Of a stretch of 64,000 bases of DNA, positions 8,365-18,779 are shown piece by piece. The number at the start of each line of letters is the position of its first letter. The stretch's first letter is position 1. The notes beneath the pieces are model-generated. The model ran no database searches and had not been told where the DNA came from. It was given only the letters and a program-made list of their open reading frames with translations. This DNA comes from Agrobacterium tumefaciens. GTDB lineage: Bacteria > Pseudomonadota > Alphaproteobacteria > Rhizobiales > Rhizobiaceae. Position numbers and translations under genes: made by a program. Where the stretch lies: positions 310,001-374,000 of the forward strand of contig NZ_SUPW01000001.1 in the NCBI RefSeq assembly GCF_013337285.1, given 5' to 3'.

Positions 8365-9810
8365 TTATGCGTTCAGCACACGCCCATAGGCGTCGAGCAC
8401 GCTTTCCTTCATCGATTCCGAAATGGTCGGATGCGGGAAGATCGTGTGCATCAAATCTTCTTCTGTTGTCTCTAGGTTCATGGCGACGACGAAGCCCTGA
8501 ATGAGTTCGGTGACTTCCGCGCCGACCATATGTGCGCCAAGCAGCTCACCGGTCTTCTTGTCGAAGATGGTCTTGACCATGCCCTGATCTTCACCCAGAG
8601 CGACCGCCTTGCCGTTTGCCGCAAAGGAGAAGCGGCCGACGCGGATATCGCGGCCCTGTTCCTTGGCCTTGGCTTCGGTCAAACCAACCGAGGCGACCTG
8701 CGGGTTGCAATAGGTGCAGCCGGGGATCTTCAGCTTGTCCATCGGATGAACATTCGGCAGACCGGCGATCTTTTCGACGCAGATGACGGCCTCATGCTCG
8801 GCCTTGTGAGCGAGCAGCGGCGGGCCGGCGACATCGCCGATGGCGTAGACACCAGGCACATTGGTCTTGCCATAACCGTCGATGACGATGAAGCCGCGAT
8901 CGGTCTTTACGCCAACGGCCTCAAGGCCGATGCCTTCGACATTCGCCACGACGCCGACAGCCGAAATCATCCGGTCAGCGGTGATCTTCTCGGAAGAACC
9001 GTCCTTCTTCTCCAGCGTCGCAGTGACGGAGTTTGCAGCCTTCTCGACCTTGGAAACCTTGGTCTCCAGATGAATCTTGATGCCCTGCTTTTCCAGCTGC
9101 TTCTTCGCGAAAGCAGAGATTTCCGCATCTTCGACCGGCATGACCTGGCTCATGATCTCGACGACGGTAACATCGACGCCCATGGTGCGGTAGAAGCTGG
9201 CGAATTCGATGCCGATGGCGCCCGAACCCATGACCAGCAGCGACTTCGGCAGTTCTTCCGGCTTCATCGCCTCGAAATAGGTCCAGATCAGCTTGCCGTC
9301 CGGCTCGATGCCGGGCAGCGCGCGCGGGCGGGCGCCTGTCGCGACGATGATGTGCTTGGCAGTGTAAGTGCCCTCACCCAGCGTGTTCTTCGGAACCGGA
9401 CCCTGCGGCTGAACCACCGGCTTGGTGGACTTGCCGACGACGATTTCGCCCGGCTTGGTGATTTTCGCTTCACCCCAGATGATATCGACCTTGTTCTTCT
9501 TGAACAGGAAACCGACGCCATTGTTCATGCGAGCGGCAATGCCGCGCGAGCGGGCGACGATTGCCTTGACGTCCGGCTTGATCGAACCTTCCAGCGTCAG
9601 GCCATAATCCTTGGCGTGGGTGGCGGTGTGCATGACATCGGCGGTGCGCAGCAGGGCCTTGGTGGGAATGCAGCCCCAGTTGGAGCAGATGCCGGCAAGG
9701 TGCTCGCGCTCCACGACGGCGACCTTCATGCCGAGCTGGGCGGCGCGGATCGCGGCAATATAACCGCCCGGTCCCGAACCGATGATGATGACGTCATAAG
9801 ATTGAACCAT
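8365..9810 (-). CDS. lpdA: Dihydrolipoyl dehydrogenase (E3)
   Basis: A 481-residue flavoprotein disulfide reductase that reoxidises dihydrolipoyl groups with NAD+. The FAD-binding GSGPGGYIAAIRAAQLG is at the N-terminus. The redox-active pair Cys42 and Cys47 lies in GICSNWGCIPTKAL, the NAD-binding VMGSGAIGIEFASFY is in the middle, and the C-terminal FPHPTISESM carries the catalytic His-Glu region. It follows the SGNH esterase gene by 60 bases at the end of the pdhA-pdhB-pdhC run. It is therefore the pyruvate dehydrogenase E3, although 2-oxoglutarate dehydrogenase may share it. Confidence 0.95.
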   Translation of the reverse strand: MVQSYDVIIIGSGPGGYIAAIRAAQLGMKVAVVEREHLAGICSNWGCIPTKALLRTADVMHTATHAKDYGLTLEGSIKPDVKAIVARSRGIAARMNNGVGFLFKKNKVDIIWGEAKITKPGEIVVGKSTKPVVQPQGPVPKNTLGEGTYTAKHIIVATGARPRALPGIEPDGKLIWTYFEAMKPEELPKSLLVMGSGAIGIEFASFYRTMGVDVTVVEIMSQVMPVEDAEISAFAKKQLEKQGIKIHLETKVSKVEKAANSVTATLEKKDGSSEKITADRMISAVGVVANVEGIGLEAVGVKTDRGFIVIDGYGKTNVPGVYAIGDVAGPPLLAHKAEHEAVICVEKIAGLPNVHPMDKLKIPGCTYCNPQVASVGLTEAKAKEQGRDIRVGRFSFAANGKAVALGEDQGMVKTIFDKKTGELLGAHMVGAEVTELIQGFVVAMNLETTEEDLMHTIFPHPTISESMKESVLDAYGRVLNA

Positions 9811-9870
9811 TGGAAATCCTGCCTTGTCTTATTCGGATGACGGCACGCCGTTCCGAAACGAGAATGATTG

Positions 9871-10515
9871 TCAAAGTCCGAGCATCATGCGGACGACGGG
9901 CTCCAGCCCGCGGCCGATGGCCCGCGTGTTTTCAGCATCGAGATGGACGCCGTCCACCGGCGTCGTGCGGGCGACCGACCCGGCATCGAAAAAGCCGCAA
10001 TCGAGGTCGTCGGCAAGGTCCCTGTAGACGGACGCCAGCATCGCCGATTCATCGATCGCATCACGAAAGATCGCGCCCATGAATGGATTGGCCGTTTCGC
10101 ATAGTTGCGGTGGCGCGACGATCAGAACGTCAGGCGCTTCCCAGTCCGACACCTGCCAGACGTGGTTGCGCGTAAGTTTCACCAGCCGCTCGACACCCTT
10201 CATCGCAACAATGGCCGAACCATGGATCGCCGGTTTCATGTCGTTGGTGCCGAGCATGATGATGACCAGATCCAGCGGCGCGTGGCTGTGCAGCAGCGTC
10301 GGCAAAAGCCTTGCGCCATTGCGGTCGCAATCGCCGGTGTGGTCGTCATAAGCGGTGGTGCGACCGCCCAGTCCTTCGTGGATCACATGGACGTCAGGAC
10401 CGAGCGCCTTTTGCAGGACGCTCGGCCAAAGATCGTCATGGCTGTGACGGCCACCCGTTTGCGCATCCGATCCCCAGGTGAGGGAATCGCCAAAGCAGAG
10501 GACCGACTTCACCAT
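9871..10515 (-). CDS. SGNH/GDSL-family esterase (arylesterase-like)
   Basis: A 214-residue SGNH hydrolase with all four blocks: FGDSLTWG (Ser11 nucleophile), the block II glycine in EGLGGRTT, GTND (Asn91) and DGVHLD (Asp188, His191). Rhizobial and agrobacterial homologues of this length behave as arylesterases or acetylesterases and can show perhydrolase activity. The natural substrate is not known. It has no signal peptide, so it should be cytoplasmic. GGAGAG lies 4 bases before the ATG and the gene begins 12 bases after pdhC, so it is a full member of the pdh operon. Why an esterase sits there is unexplained. Confidence 0.88.
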   Translation of the reverse strand: MVKSVLCFGDSLTWGSDAQTGGRHSHDDLWPSVLQKALGPDVHVIHEGLGGRTTAYDDHTGDCDRNGARLLPTLLHSHAPLDLVIIMLGTNDMKPAIHGSAIVAMKGVERLVKLTRNHVWQVSDWEAPDVLIVAPPQLCETANPFMGAIFRDAIDESAMLASVYRDLADDLDCGFFDAGSVARTTPVDGVHLDAENTRAIGRGLEPVVRMMLGL

Positions 10516-10527
10516 GTTACTCTCCGA

Positions 10528-11883
10528 TCAAACCAACATGCCCATCGGGTTTTCGATGTAGCGCTTGAACGCGCCGATCAGTTCGGCTCCGAGCGCACCA
10601 TCGACGCAGCGGTGGTCGGTGGAAAGCGTGACCGTCATGACGTTGGCGATCTTGATCTCGCCGTTCTTCACAACTGCCCGCTGTTCGCCCGCGCCGACCG
10701 CCAGAATGGTGGCATGCGGCGGGTTGATGACGGCGGAGAAGCTTTTCACACCCATCATGCCCATGTTGGACACGGCAGTCGTGCCGCCCTGATACTCCTC
10801 GGGCTTCAGCTTGCGCTCTTTCGCGCGCTTGCCGTAATCCTTCATCTCGTTGGAGATGGTGGAGAGCGACTTTTCTTCCGCCTTGCGGATGATCGGCGTG
10901 ATCAGGCCACCCGGAATGGAAACGGCAACGCCGACATCCGAATGCTTGTGCTTGACCATGGCGCTTTCCGTCCAGGAGACGTTGGCATCAGGAACATCAC
11001 GCAGCGAAAGCGCCAGCGCCTTGATGACCATGTCGTTGACCGACAGCTTGTAGGCCGGCTTGCCGTCCTTTTCAGGAGCAGCGGCATTGAGCTGGGCGCG
11101 CAGCGCCAGAAGCGTATCCAGTTCGCAATCCACGGAAACGTAGAAATGCGGAACCGTCTGCTTGGATTCGACCAGACGCTTGGCAATGACCTTACGCATG
11201 CCGTCATGCGGCACAAGCTCGTAGGAGCCCTGTTCGAACAGCTTGAGAACCGCTTCGTCGGACTGGCCCTTGGCCAGCGCCGGGGCCGGTGCGCCTGCCG
11301 ATGCAGCAGCCGGAGCAGCCTTTGCACCGCCGGAAGCGGCAGCCTTTTCCACATCTGTCTTGACGATGCGGCCATGCGGGCCGGAACCGGAGACGGCCGT
11401 GAGGTCGAGACCGGCTTCCTTGGCGAGACGGCGGGCAAGCGGCGATGCAAAGATGCGCTCGCCGGACTTTGCGACCGGGGCCGGTGTGGACGATGCAGGT
11501 GCCTGATCGGCGGCCGGCTTTTCAGCCTTGGCAGGTGCTGCTTCTTCCTTCGGCGCTTCGGCCTTAACGGCTTCCTGCTTCGGCGCTTCCGCCTTGGCAG
11601 GAGCGGCATCGCCGCCCTTTGCCGCAGCGGCCACGTCCTCGCCTTCAGCGGCGAGAATGGCGATCAAGGCGTTGACCTTGACGCCTTCAGAGCCGGCGGC
11701 AACCACGAGCTTGGCAACGGTCCCTTCGTCAACGGCTTCCACTTCCATGGTCGCCTTGTCGGTCTCGATCTCGGCAATCACGTCACCGGGGGCAACCTTG
11801 TCGCCTTCCTTGACCAGCCACTTGGCCAGATTGCCCTCTTCCATCGTCGGGGAAAGGGCAGGCATGGTGATGTTGATAGGCAT
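10528..11883 (-). CDS. pdhC: Pyruvate dehydrogenase E2, dihydrolipoamide acetyltransferase
   Basis: A 451-residue E2 core protein. It has an N-terminal lipoyl domain with the modified lysine Lys43 in ETDKATMEV, then an Ala/Pro/Lys/Glu-rich linker. A peripheral subunit-binding domain follows (FASPLARRLAKEAGLDL, then GSGPHGRIVK). The C-terminal acetyltransferase domain ends with the catalytic DHRCVDG motif. There is a single lipoyl domain, as in other alphaproteobacteria, because PdhB carries another. I chose the ATG at 11883 after a GGGGGG stretch. An in-frame TTG at 11898 is less likely. The gene starts 2 bases after the stop of the 94-residue gene. Confidence 0.96.
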   Translation of the reverse strand: MPINITMPALSPTMEEGNLAKWLVKEGDKVAPGDVIAEIETDKATMEVEAVDEGTVAKLVVAAGSEGVKVNALIAILAAEGEDVAAAAKGGDAAPAKAEAPKQEAVKAEAPKEEAAPAKAEKPAADQAPASSTPAPVAKSGERIFASPLARRLAKEAGLDLTAVSGSGPHGRIVKTDVEKAAASGGAKAAPAAASAGAPAPALAKGQSDEAVLKLFEQGSYELVPHDGMRKVIAKRLVESKQTVPHFYVSVDCELDTLLALRAQLNAAAPEKDGKPAYKLSVNDMVIKALALSLRDVPDANVSWTESAMVKHKHSDVGVAVSIPGGLITPIIRKAEEKSLSTISNEMKDYGKRAKERKLKPEEYQGGTTAVSNMGMMGVKSFSAVINPPHATILAVGAGEQRAVVKNGEIKIANVMTVTLSTDHRCVDGALGAELIGAFKRYIENPMGMLV

Positions 11884-11885
11884 GA

Positions 11886-12170
11886 CTAGTCCCCCCAAAC
11901 GAGATTATATTGATCCAACTCTTCAGGATGTTCCGCCAGCCGATCCAGCTGCGATGGCGAGACTTCGATATATCCGGCGACATCACTCAGCCATTCGCTA
12001 ACGGCGCCGATGACGCCGATATACTCACGCGGAACACCGGCAATCACATCGCCTTCACCGTCATTGATAACCGCCCAAAAGACGACGCGCTCGAATTGAG
12101 GAGCCCCTTTGGAACCTAACACACGATACCAATTTTCCGTTGCCGGGAGGATTTGTTTTATTTTGCTCAC
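11886..12170 (-). CDS. Unrecognised 94-residue protein inside the pdh operon
   Basis: An open frame lies between pdhB and pdhC, starting with GTG after GGGGGAG, 11 bases past the pdhB stop and ending 2 bases before pdhC. The tight packing argues that it is translated. The protein is acidic and soluble, with no signal peptide or membrane helix. It contains WYRVLGSKGAPQFERVVFWA, a central DGEGDVIAG, then IEVSPSQLDRLAEHPEEL. I do not recognise the family. Its codons look more A/T-rich than those of the flanking pdh genes, which could mean later acquisition. Possible roles, purely by context, are a regulator or assembly factor of the complex. Confidence 0.7.
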   Translation of the reverse strand: MSKIKQILPATENWYRVLGSKGAPQFERVVFWAVINDGEGDVIAGVPREYIGVIGAVSEWLSDVAGYIEVSPSQLDRLAEHPEELDQYNLVWGD

Positions 12171-12181
12171 AATCTCCCCCT

Positions 12182-13594
12182 TTACTTGTAGCAGACGGTT
12201 TTGACGGCCTGAACGACTTCATCGACGTTTGGCAGAGCCAGCTTTTCGAGGTTTGCCGCGTAAGGCATCGGAACGTCCTTGCCGGCGATCGTCAGGATCG
12301 GCGCATCGAGATAATCGAAAGCGGCGCGCATGACCTGGTTGGCGATGAAGTCACCAACCGATGACTGCGGGAAGCCTTCCTCGACAGTCACCAGACGACC
12401 GGTCTTCTTTACCGATTCGATGACGGTGGGCAGGTCCATCGGACGAATGGTGCGCAGATCGATCAGTTCGACATCGATGCCAAGCTTTTCGAGTTCCGCA
12501 ACCGCCTTGATCGCATAGGTCATGCCGATGCCGAAGGAAACGATGGTCGCATCCGTGCCCTTGCGGTGAATGCGCGCTTTGCCGATCGGCAGCACGAAAT
12601 CATCGAGCTTCGGCACTTCGAAGCTCTGGCCGTAGAGAATTTCATTTTCAAGGAAAATGACCGGGTTCGGATCGCGGATAGCCGCTTTCAGCAGGCCCTT
12701 GGCGTCGGCTGCCGTGTAAGGCATGACGACCTTGAGGCCCGGAATATGGCTGTACCATGCGGCGTAACATTGCGAATGCTGCGCACCGACGCGGGCAGCA
12801 GCACCGGACGGACCGCGGAACACCATCGGTGCGCCCATCTGGCCGCCCGACATATAAAGCGTCTTTGCCGCCGAGTTGACGATCTGGTCGATCGCCTGCA
12901 TGGCGAAGTTGAAGGTCATGAATTCGACGATGGGCCGCAGGCCCGTCATCGCCGCACCGACGCCGATACCGGCAAAACCGTGCTCGGTGATCGGGGTGTC
13001 GATCACGCGGCGCTCGCCGAATTCCTGCAGCAGGCCTTGGGTGATCTTGTAGGCGCCCTGATATTCGGCGACTTCTTCACCCATGACGAAGACCTTTTCG
13101 TCGGCGCGCATTTCTTCGGCCATGGCGTCACGCAGCGCTTCACGCACCGTCGTCATCACCATTTCCGTGCCTTCAGGAATATCCGGATCGGCCGCAACTT
13201 CGATCTTCGGGGCTGCCGGAACCTTGGCGGCTTCCTTGGCAGCGCTCGGCTCTTCGGTCGCTTCGCGGGTCTTGCCGCCAGCGGCATCCGAATCGGAATT
13301 TGCAGCTTGCGCCTTCGGCGCGGAAGCGGACGAAATGTCGTCGGCGCTTTCGCCTTCCTGAAGAAGAATGGCGATAGCCGTATTGACCTTGACGCCTTCA
13401 GTGCCGGCATCGATCAGCAGTTTGCCGATCACGCCTTCATCGACGGCTTCCACTTCCATGGTCGCCTTGTCGGTCTCGATCTCGGCAATCACGTCACCGG
13501 AGGTGACCTTGTCGCCTTCCTTTTTAAGCCATTTGGAAAGCGTGCCTTCCTCCATGGTCGGGGAAAGGGCGGGCATAAGAATTTCTACTGGCAT
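12182..13594 (-). CDS. pdhB: Pyruvate dehydrogenase E1 beta with N-terminal lipoyl domain
   Basis: A 470-residue E1-beta chain. Residues 1-80 are a complete lipoyl domain (Lys43 in ETDKATMEV), followed by a flexible Ala/Ser/Glu linker to about residue 140. Then comes the transketolase-type pyrimidine domain ([13 protein letters not shown]-like segment, [31 protein letters not shown]) and the C-terminal transketolase domain ending [16 protein letters not shown]1-beta of most bacteria has no lipoyl domain; the fusion is characteristic of alphaproteobacteria. It follows pdhA by 17 bases. Part of the lipoyl coding sequence is identical to that in pdhC over 58 bases. Confidence 0.96.
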   Translation of the reverse strand: MPVEILMPALSPTMEEGTLSKWLKKEGDKVTSGDVIAEIETDKATMEVEAVDEGVIGKLLIDAGTEGVKVNTAIAILLQEGESADDISSASAPKAQAANSDSDAAGGKTREATEEPSAAKEAAKVPAAPKIEVAADPDIPEGTEMVMTTVREALRDAMAEEMRADEKVFVMGEEVAEYQGAYKITQGLLQEFGERRVIDTPITEHGFAGIGVGAAMTGLRPIVEFMTFNFAMQAIDQIVNSAAKTLYMSGGQMGAPMVFRGPSGAAARVGAQHSQCYAAWYSHIPGLKVVMPYTAADAKGLLKAAIRDPNPVIFLENEILYGQSFEVPKLDDFVLPIGKARIHRKGTDATIVSFGIGMTYAIKAVAELEKLGIDVELIDLRTIRPMDLPTVIESVKKTGRLVTVEEGFPQSSVGDFIANQVMRAAFDYLDAPILTIAGKDVPMPYAANLEKLALPNVDEVVQAVKTVCYK

Positions 13595-13611
13595 GGGTTT
13601 CCCTTTCCCGA

Positions 13612-14655
13612 TCAGAGCAGAATGTCGGTGTAAAGCTCGGACGCATCCGGCTCTGGGTCGTTCTGGGCAAAGTCGGCGCTGTCGGCGACGATATCACGGA
13701 CATCCTTGTCGATGGCCTTGAGTTCGTCTTCGCTTGCCCAGCCCTGCTCCAGAAGCCGTGCCTTGACCTGCTCGATCGGGTCATGTTCGGAGCGCATCTT
13801 CTGCACTTCGTCCTTGGAACGGTATTTCGCCGGGTCGGACATGGAGTGACCACGGTAACGGTAGGTCAGCATTTCGAGAATGATCGGACCCTTGCCGGAA
13901 CGGCAATGTTCCAGCGCCTGGTCGGCGGCGGCCTTGACGGCGCGCACATCCATGCCATCCACCTGAATGCCGGGAATGCCGAAGGACTGGCCGCGCAGCG
14001 AATAATTCGACTGGGCGGTGGCGCGGGCAGTCGACGTGCCCATGGCGTAATGGTTGTTCTCGACGATATAGATGATCGGCAGTTTCCACAGAGCCGCCAT
14101 GTTGAAGCTCTCGTAGACCTGACCCTGATTGGCCGCGCCATCGCCGAAATAGGTGACGGAAACATTGTCGTTGCCGCGATATTTGTTGGCGAAGGCAAGA
14201 CCGGTTCCGAGCGAAACCTGCGCGCCGACGATGCCATGGCCGCCGTAGAAATGTTTCTCCTTGGAGAACATGTGCATCGAGCCGCCCTTGCCCTTCGACA
14301 GGCCGCCGCTGCGGCCGGTCAATTCGGCCATGACGCCACGCGCGCTCATGCCGAGCGCCAGCATGTGGCCGTGGTCGCGGTAAGCGGTGATGACCTGATC
14401 ACCTTCCTTCTGCGACATCTGCATACCGACGACAACGGCTTCCTGACCGATGTAGAGGTGACAGAAACCACCGATGAAACCCATGCCATAAAGCTGGCCG
14501 GCCTTTTCCTCGAAGCGGCGGATGAGCAGCATCTCACGGTAAGCGTGAAGCTCTTCTTCCTTTGCGAAGTCCGGGCTGTTCTTACCGGTGAATTCGGTTG
14601 CAGCCTTTGCCGTTGTCTTTCGGCCGGACACGGTCGCTGGTTTTCGCGGCGCCAT
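13612..14655 (-). CDS. pdhA: Pyruvate dehydrogenase E1 alpha
   Basis: A 347-residue E1-alpha chain that, with PdhB, decarboxylates pyruvate using thiamine diphosphate. The cofactor motif begins with [20 protein letters not shown] and ends at [11 protein letters not shown]. The regulatory-loop region around [19 protein letters not shown] is typical. The first 30 residues are basic and Ala/Thr-rich, as often in rhizobia. It is the first gene of the pdh cluster, preceded by 153 non-coding bases. These end at an inverted repeat (14786-14811) that overlaps the upstream ftsB-like stop, so the operon promoter should lie between 14656 and 14808. Confidence 0.96.
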   Translation of the reverse strand: MAPRKPATVSGRKTTAKAATEFTGKNSPDFAKEEELHAYREMLLIRRFEEKAGQLYGMGFIGGFCHLYIGQEAVVVGMQMSQKEGDQVITAYRDHGHMLALGMSARGVMAELTGRSGGLSKGKGGSMHMFSKEKHFYGGHGIVGAQVSLGTGLAFANKYRGNDNVSVTYFGDGAANQGQVYESFNMAALWKLPIIYIVENNHYAMGTSTARATAQSNYSLRGQSFGIPGIQVDGMDVRAVKAAADQALEHCRSGKGPIILEMLTYRYRGHSMSDPAKYRSKDEVQKMRSEHDPIEQVKARLLEQGWASEDELKAIDKDVRDIVADSADFAQNDPEPDASELYTDILL

Positions 14656-14785
14656 TCATCCCTCCCTGAGTTGCTATTTGAACGGATAGATTGGCGCGCA
14701 CCATATGCAAGAAAATGCCATGCAGCAATGCTATAAACGCATGGCACATATTCACGCTAAGATGCTGTGAATAAATCAAAATTCG

Positions 14786-14811
14786 TTAATTAACCTGATT
14801 TCGGTTAATTA
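14786..14811. promoter_or_regulatory. AT-rich inverted repeat upstream of pdhA
   Basis: TTAATTAACC at 14786-14795 is mirrored by GGTTAATTA at 14803-14811 across a 7-base spacer. It begins 131 bases upstream of the pdhA start and its right arm overlaps the stop codon of the FtsB-like gene. It could be an operator for the pdh operon or the stem of a weak terminator of the upstream gene. There is no T-run on either side, which leans toward a protein-binding site. Confidence 0.4.
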
Positions 14812-15126
14812 GAAATATGTGTTCATGATGACGATTTCGTCCGTGCGGGACATATTCAGCTGATAACGCGAAATTTCATCGATCATGTCTCGCTCCAGCG
14901 AGCCGTCACTCAATAATTCCACCTGCCGCTCCAGCGCCACACGCGATTGTGTGAGCTTTGCGAGCTCCGCCGTTCTGGCAATGCGCTGCCGCTCCAGCCG
15001 CTCCGTCGCCTGCAGGCCGAAGTCGCCATGGATGGAATGATAGCCGAAATAAGAGAGAAAAGCGATCGTGATGGCCGGAACGATCAAGCGGCCGAATCGT
15101 CTCTTTTTATGATGTCTGGTCCACAT
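14809..15126 (-). CDS. FtsB/DivIC-like septum formation initiator
   Basis: A 105-residue bitopic protein. It has a short basic cytoplasmic N-terminus (MWTRHHKKRRFGRL), one membrane helix at about residues 14-33, then a periplasmic coiled coil (ATERLERQRIARTAELAKLT) and an acidic end. This is the layout of FtsB/DivIC, which joins FtsL and FtsQ in the divisome. The position between eno and pdhA matches the usual alphaproteobacterial and gammaproteobacterial link of ftsB with eno. The start is at 15126. The eno terminator lies upstream, so it probably has its own promoter in 15127-15220. Confidence 0.85.
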   Translation of the reverse strand: MWTRHHKKRRFGRLIVPAITIAFLSYFGYHSIHGDFGLQATERLERQRIARTAELAKLTQSRVALERQVELLSDGSLERDMIDEISRYQLNMSRTDEIVIMNTYF

Positions 15127-15224
15127 GCCGGAGAGAAGCCTTAAAACGCACAGTGTGAGTCTCGAGACTAAAGCGGATTGTTTAACTATCCGTTGACCTT
15201 AAATCGCGATCGGCAAAGGGGCAT

Positions 15225-15249
15225 GAAAAAGCCCGCCGGAAGGCGGGCT
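15225..15249 (-). terminator. Rho-independent terminator of eno
   Basis: Read on the minus strand, an 8-base stem (AGCCCGCC with GGCGGGCT, loop TCC) is followed directly by a run of T residues. It lies about 180 bases past the eno stop, so the eno transcript would include the hairpin repeats before ending here. Confidence 0.8.
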
Positions 15250-15282
15250 GGATTCATTGGGAGACATATCCCCCTCACAGTC

Positions 15283-15349
15283 ATCCTCGCCCTTGAGGCG
15301 AGGATCCACAAGCGGGGTTGTGGATGGATCCTCGGGTCAAGCCCGAGGA
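15283..15349. repeat. Cluster of three short palindromes
   Basis: Three inverted repeats stand in a row: ATCCTCGC/GCGAGGAT with loop CCTTGAG (15283-15305), ATCCACA/TGTGGAT (15303-15325) and TCCTCGGG/CCCGAGGA with loop TCAAG (15329-15349). The first and third share the CCTCG core and CTTGA-type loop with intergenic palindromes at 6875 and 42084. This suggests one dispersed element family present here as a composite copy. Confidence 0.75.
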
Positions 15350-15429
15350 GGACGTCTCATGCGTTGATATGCATCTGGCCAACCATGGCACGCCAGACAG
15401 CGGGCCATGTCGCCAAACCCAAGCGTGAA

Positions 15430-16767
<1,338 letters not shown>

Positions 16768-16840
16768 TTACAATGACGGCGGGCGGCAGAAACGGAGCGC
16801 CCGCCATTTAAAATCGATTGGCACAAACCGCGCCAGCCCC

Positions 16841-17686
16841 TTAGGCTTTGGTGATCGCGTCGAAGGCCAGAAGCTTTTCCAGCAGTTTCGGCATGTCCTT
16901 AAGGTGCACCATGTTGGGGCCATCGGATGGTGCATTGTCCGGGTCCTCATGGGTCTCGATGAAGAGGCCGGCGACACCGACCGCGACTGCCGCACGCGAA
17001 AGCGTCTCGACGAACTCGCGCTGACCGCCCGTCGAACCGCCCTGCCCGCCCGGCTGCTGCACCGAATGGGTGGCGTCGAAGACGACAGGCGCGCCGAGCG
17101 ACGCCATGATCGGCAGCGAGCGCATGTCGGAGACCAGCGTGTTGTAACCGAAGGACGCACCGCGCTCGCATAAGAGCACATTCGGGTTGCCGCTTTCATT
17201 CAACTTGGCCAGCACGTTCTTCATGTCCCAGGGTGCCAGGAACTGGCCCTTCTTGACGTTGATGACACGGCCGGTTTTGGCGGCGGCGACGAGAAGATCG
17301 GTCTGGCGGCTGAGAAAGGCCGGGATCTGCAACACATCCACCACTTCGGACACGATGGCGCATTGTTCCTCGGTATGAATGTCGGTCAGAACAGGAAAGC
17401 CGAATTCCTTCTTGAGATCGGCGAAAACCTGCATCGCGTTATCAAGGCCTATGCCGCGCTTGCCGGAAAGCGAGGTGCGGTTCGCCTTGTCGAAAGAGGA
17501 TTTGTAAACGAGGCCTATTCCAAGCTTGTCGCAAAGCTCCTTCAGCACGCCCGCAATCATGAAGGCATGTTCGCGGCTCTCCATCTGGCAGGGGCCGGCA
17601 ATCAGCGAAAAACGCTCGGTATTGGAAAAGGAAACCTTGCCGGCGCCATCGCCGGCGGTGACTTTGAGATTGTTCGTAACGCTCAT
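16841..17686 (-). CDS. kdsA: 3-deoxy-8-phosphooctulonate synthase (KDO-8-P synthase)
   Basis: A 281-residue enzyme condensing phosphoenolpyruvate with arabinose 5-phosphate to make KDO-8-phosphate for the lipopolysaccharide inner core. The family motifs [43 protein letters not shown] and [12 protein letters not shown] are all present. Two adjacent ATGs (17689 and 17686) are possible. The second is better spaced from GAGGAAA and shares its A with the stop of the upstream VOC gene, so the two genes are coupled. It is downstream of that gene and upstream of eno. Confidence 0.96.
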   Translation of the reverse strand: MSVTNNLKVTAGDGAGKVSFSNTERFSLIAGPCQMESREHAFMIAGVLKELCDKLGIGLVYKSSFDKANRTSLSGKRGIGLDNAMQVFADLKKEFGFPVLTDIHTEEQCAIVSEVVDVLQIPAFLSRQTDLLVAAAKTGRVINVKKGQFLAPWDMKNVLAKLNESGNPNVLLCERGASFGYNTLVSDMRSLPIMASLGAPVVFDATHSVQQPGGQGGSTGGQREFVETLSRAAVAVGVAGLFIETHEDPDNAPSDGPNMVHLKDMPKLLEKLLAFDAITKA

Positions 17687-18567
17687 CATTTTTCCTCGAA
17701 GGCGAAGGCAACGCCCTGACCGGGTGCTGCGGGCACCACCAGCCGGCCGCCCGCTTCTGCGCTGGACACGCCATTAGCAGCAAGTGCTGCTTCTGTCACG
17801 GCAAGATCGCGAACGGAAAAGACGATGCCTGCGCCGCGCAATCCACCGCCGCCCTCTTCGGGAGCATTAAAGGCATGTCCGCCAAAGACCGGCTTTTGCG
17901 TCAATCTTATGCGGGCATTGCCGGTTGCGAAAACCACATCACCATCCGGGGACATTTTGCCATCACAGCCAAAAACAGTTTCGATCAGCCGCACCGCATT
18001 CACATCACCACCGGCAAACAGGACGATCTCGCTGAGGCCGGAAACGCCATTGGCATGGCTCTCCAGCACTGAACGGTCGCCCGGCAGGGCCTGCAACCGC
18101 TGGCAACTGAACAGGAAGAAATCCGCAGCGGAACCACTGGTTGCAAAAGCCAGCCGGAAGGCCGCTTCGCTCTGCGAACCATCAGGCATTTTGACCGGCC
18201 GCGAAAATTCAAAGACATTTCCGGCCGAAATGCCTGAGGCTACGAATCGGTCGTGATCGCCAGGAGCGTCCTGTGTTGCAGCAACTAGAGCGGAAAATCC
18301 CTCCCCTGCGACATGTTTCCGGAAGACCTGATCCCGCCCGGTGAACACATCTCCCCGGCCAATCGAGGCATTATAGTTAGCCGGGTTAGCAATTGCGAGA
18401 GGTTCCAGATAGGTGCCGTCAGCGAAAAAAACGCAGGCATTCTGAGTGCCGAAAGGGTGGAGAGCCGCTGGTGCTACCGTAAATCCAAGGTTTCCAAGGC
18501 GATTGACGGCAATGCCAAGGACTTCCACAGGCAGAACGAGATGGTCGACACGGTATGCTTTCGTCAT
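17686..18567 (-). CDS. VOC/glyoxalase-like domain protein
   Basis: A 293-residue protein whose N-terminal part is a glyoxalase-like domain: [20 protein letters not shown] with its metal-site-like histidine, then [13 protein letters not shown]. Most of the remainder fits the extended VOC fold, with a second module near residues 215-285 ([22 protein letters not shown]). The substrate is unknown. I chose the ATG at 18567, after AGGAAA, rather than the longer frame from 18633. It is coupled to kdsA by a one-base overlap. The divergent lexA promoter region with its SOS boxes lies upstream. Confidence 0.75.
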   Translation of the reverse strand: MTKAYRVDHLVLPVEVLGIAVNRLGNLGFTVAPAALHPFGTQNACVFFADGTYLEPLAIANPANYNASIGRGDVFTGRDQVFRKHVAGEGFSALVAATQDAPGDHDRFVASGISAGNVFEFSRPVKMPDGSQSEAAFRLAFATSGSAADFFLFSCQRLQALPGDRSVLESHANGVSGLSEIVLFAGGDVNAVRLIETVFGCDGKMSPDGDVVFATGNARIRLTQKPVFGGHAFNAPEEGGGGLRGAGIVFSVRDLAVTEAALAANGVSSAEAGGRLVVPAAPGQGVAFAFEEK

Positions 18568-18701
18568 TTTCCTGCTTCCTGCTCTCACATCCGGCATAGC
18601 GATGCCGGAACGGTCCGAAAGGCAGAAAAGCACAATTTCGTGCTTTCAGGCAAATCATCAAAACAACAGATAGCAGCTTCACGAAATTTTAGGGGATTGC
18701 G

Positions 18702-18742
18702 GAACACATATGGAACATATAGTGTTCGTTCTGTATTTGTTT
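18702..18742 (+). promoter_or_regulatory. LexA operators (SOS boxes) of lexA
   Basis: GAAC-N7-GAAC lies at 18702-18716, a perfect copy of the alphaproteobacterial SOS box (read as GTTC-N7-GTTC on the other strand). A second, near-perfect copy, GTTC-N7-GTTT, lies at 18728-18742. Both are within 80 bases of the lexA start and overlap a plausible promoter with TTGCGG at 18697 and TATAGT at 18718. They indicate LexA autorepression of the usual alphaproteobacterial kind. The divergent VOC gene may also be affected. Confidence 0.85.
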
Positions 18743-18779
18743 CACGATCTCCACGACGATTCTCAAGGGTGTTTTCCTC

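Larger units (their letters stand above)
15127..15429. other. Gap between eno and the FtsB-like gene: terminator plus hairpin repeats
   Basis: This 303-base gap has no convincing gene. From left to right it holds the presumed promoter of the FtsB-like gene, the enolase terminator (15225-15249), and a run of three inverted repeats between 15283 and 15349. Those repeats belong to the same short palindrome family as 6875-6897 and 42084-42106. The rest, 15350-15429, shows nothing recognisable. Confidence 0.6.

Noticed and set aside
8530-9840. 436-codon frame on the plus strand opposite lpdA
   Set aside because: It is the antisense image of a complete dihydrolipoyl dehydrogenase gene, without a start signal or known motif.
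10105-11889. 594-codon frame on the plus strand opposite the SGNH gene and pdhC
   Set aside because: It spans two real genes and their spacer on the opposite strand, and its arginine and glycine content reflects reverse reading of an Ala/Pro linker.
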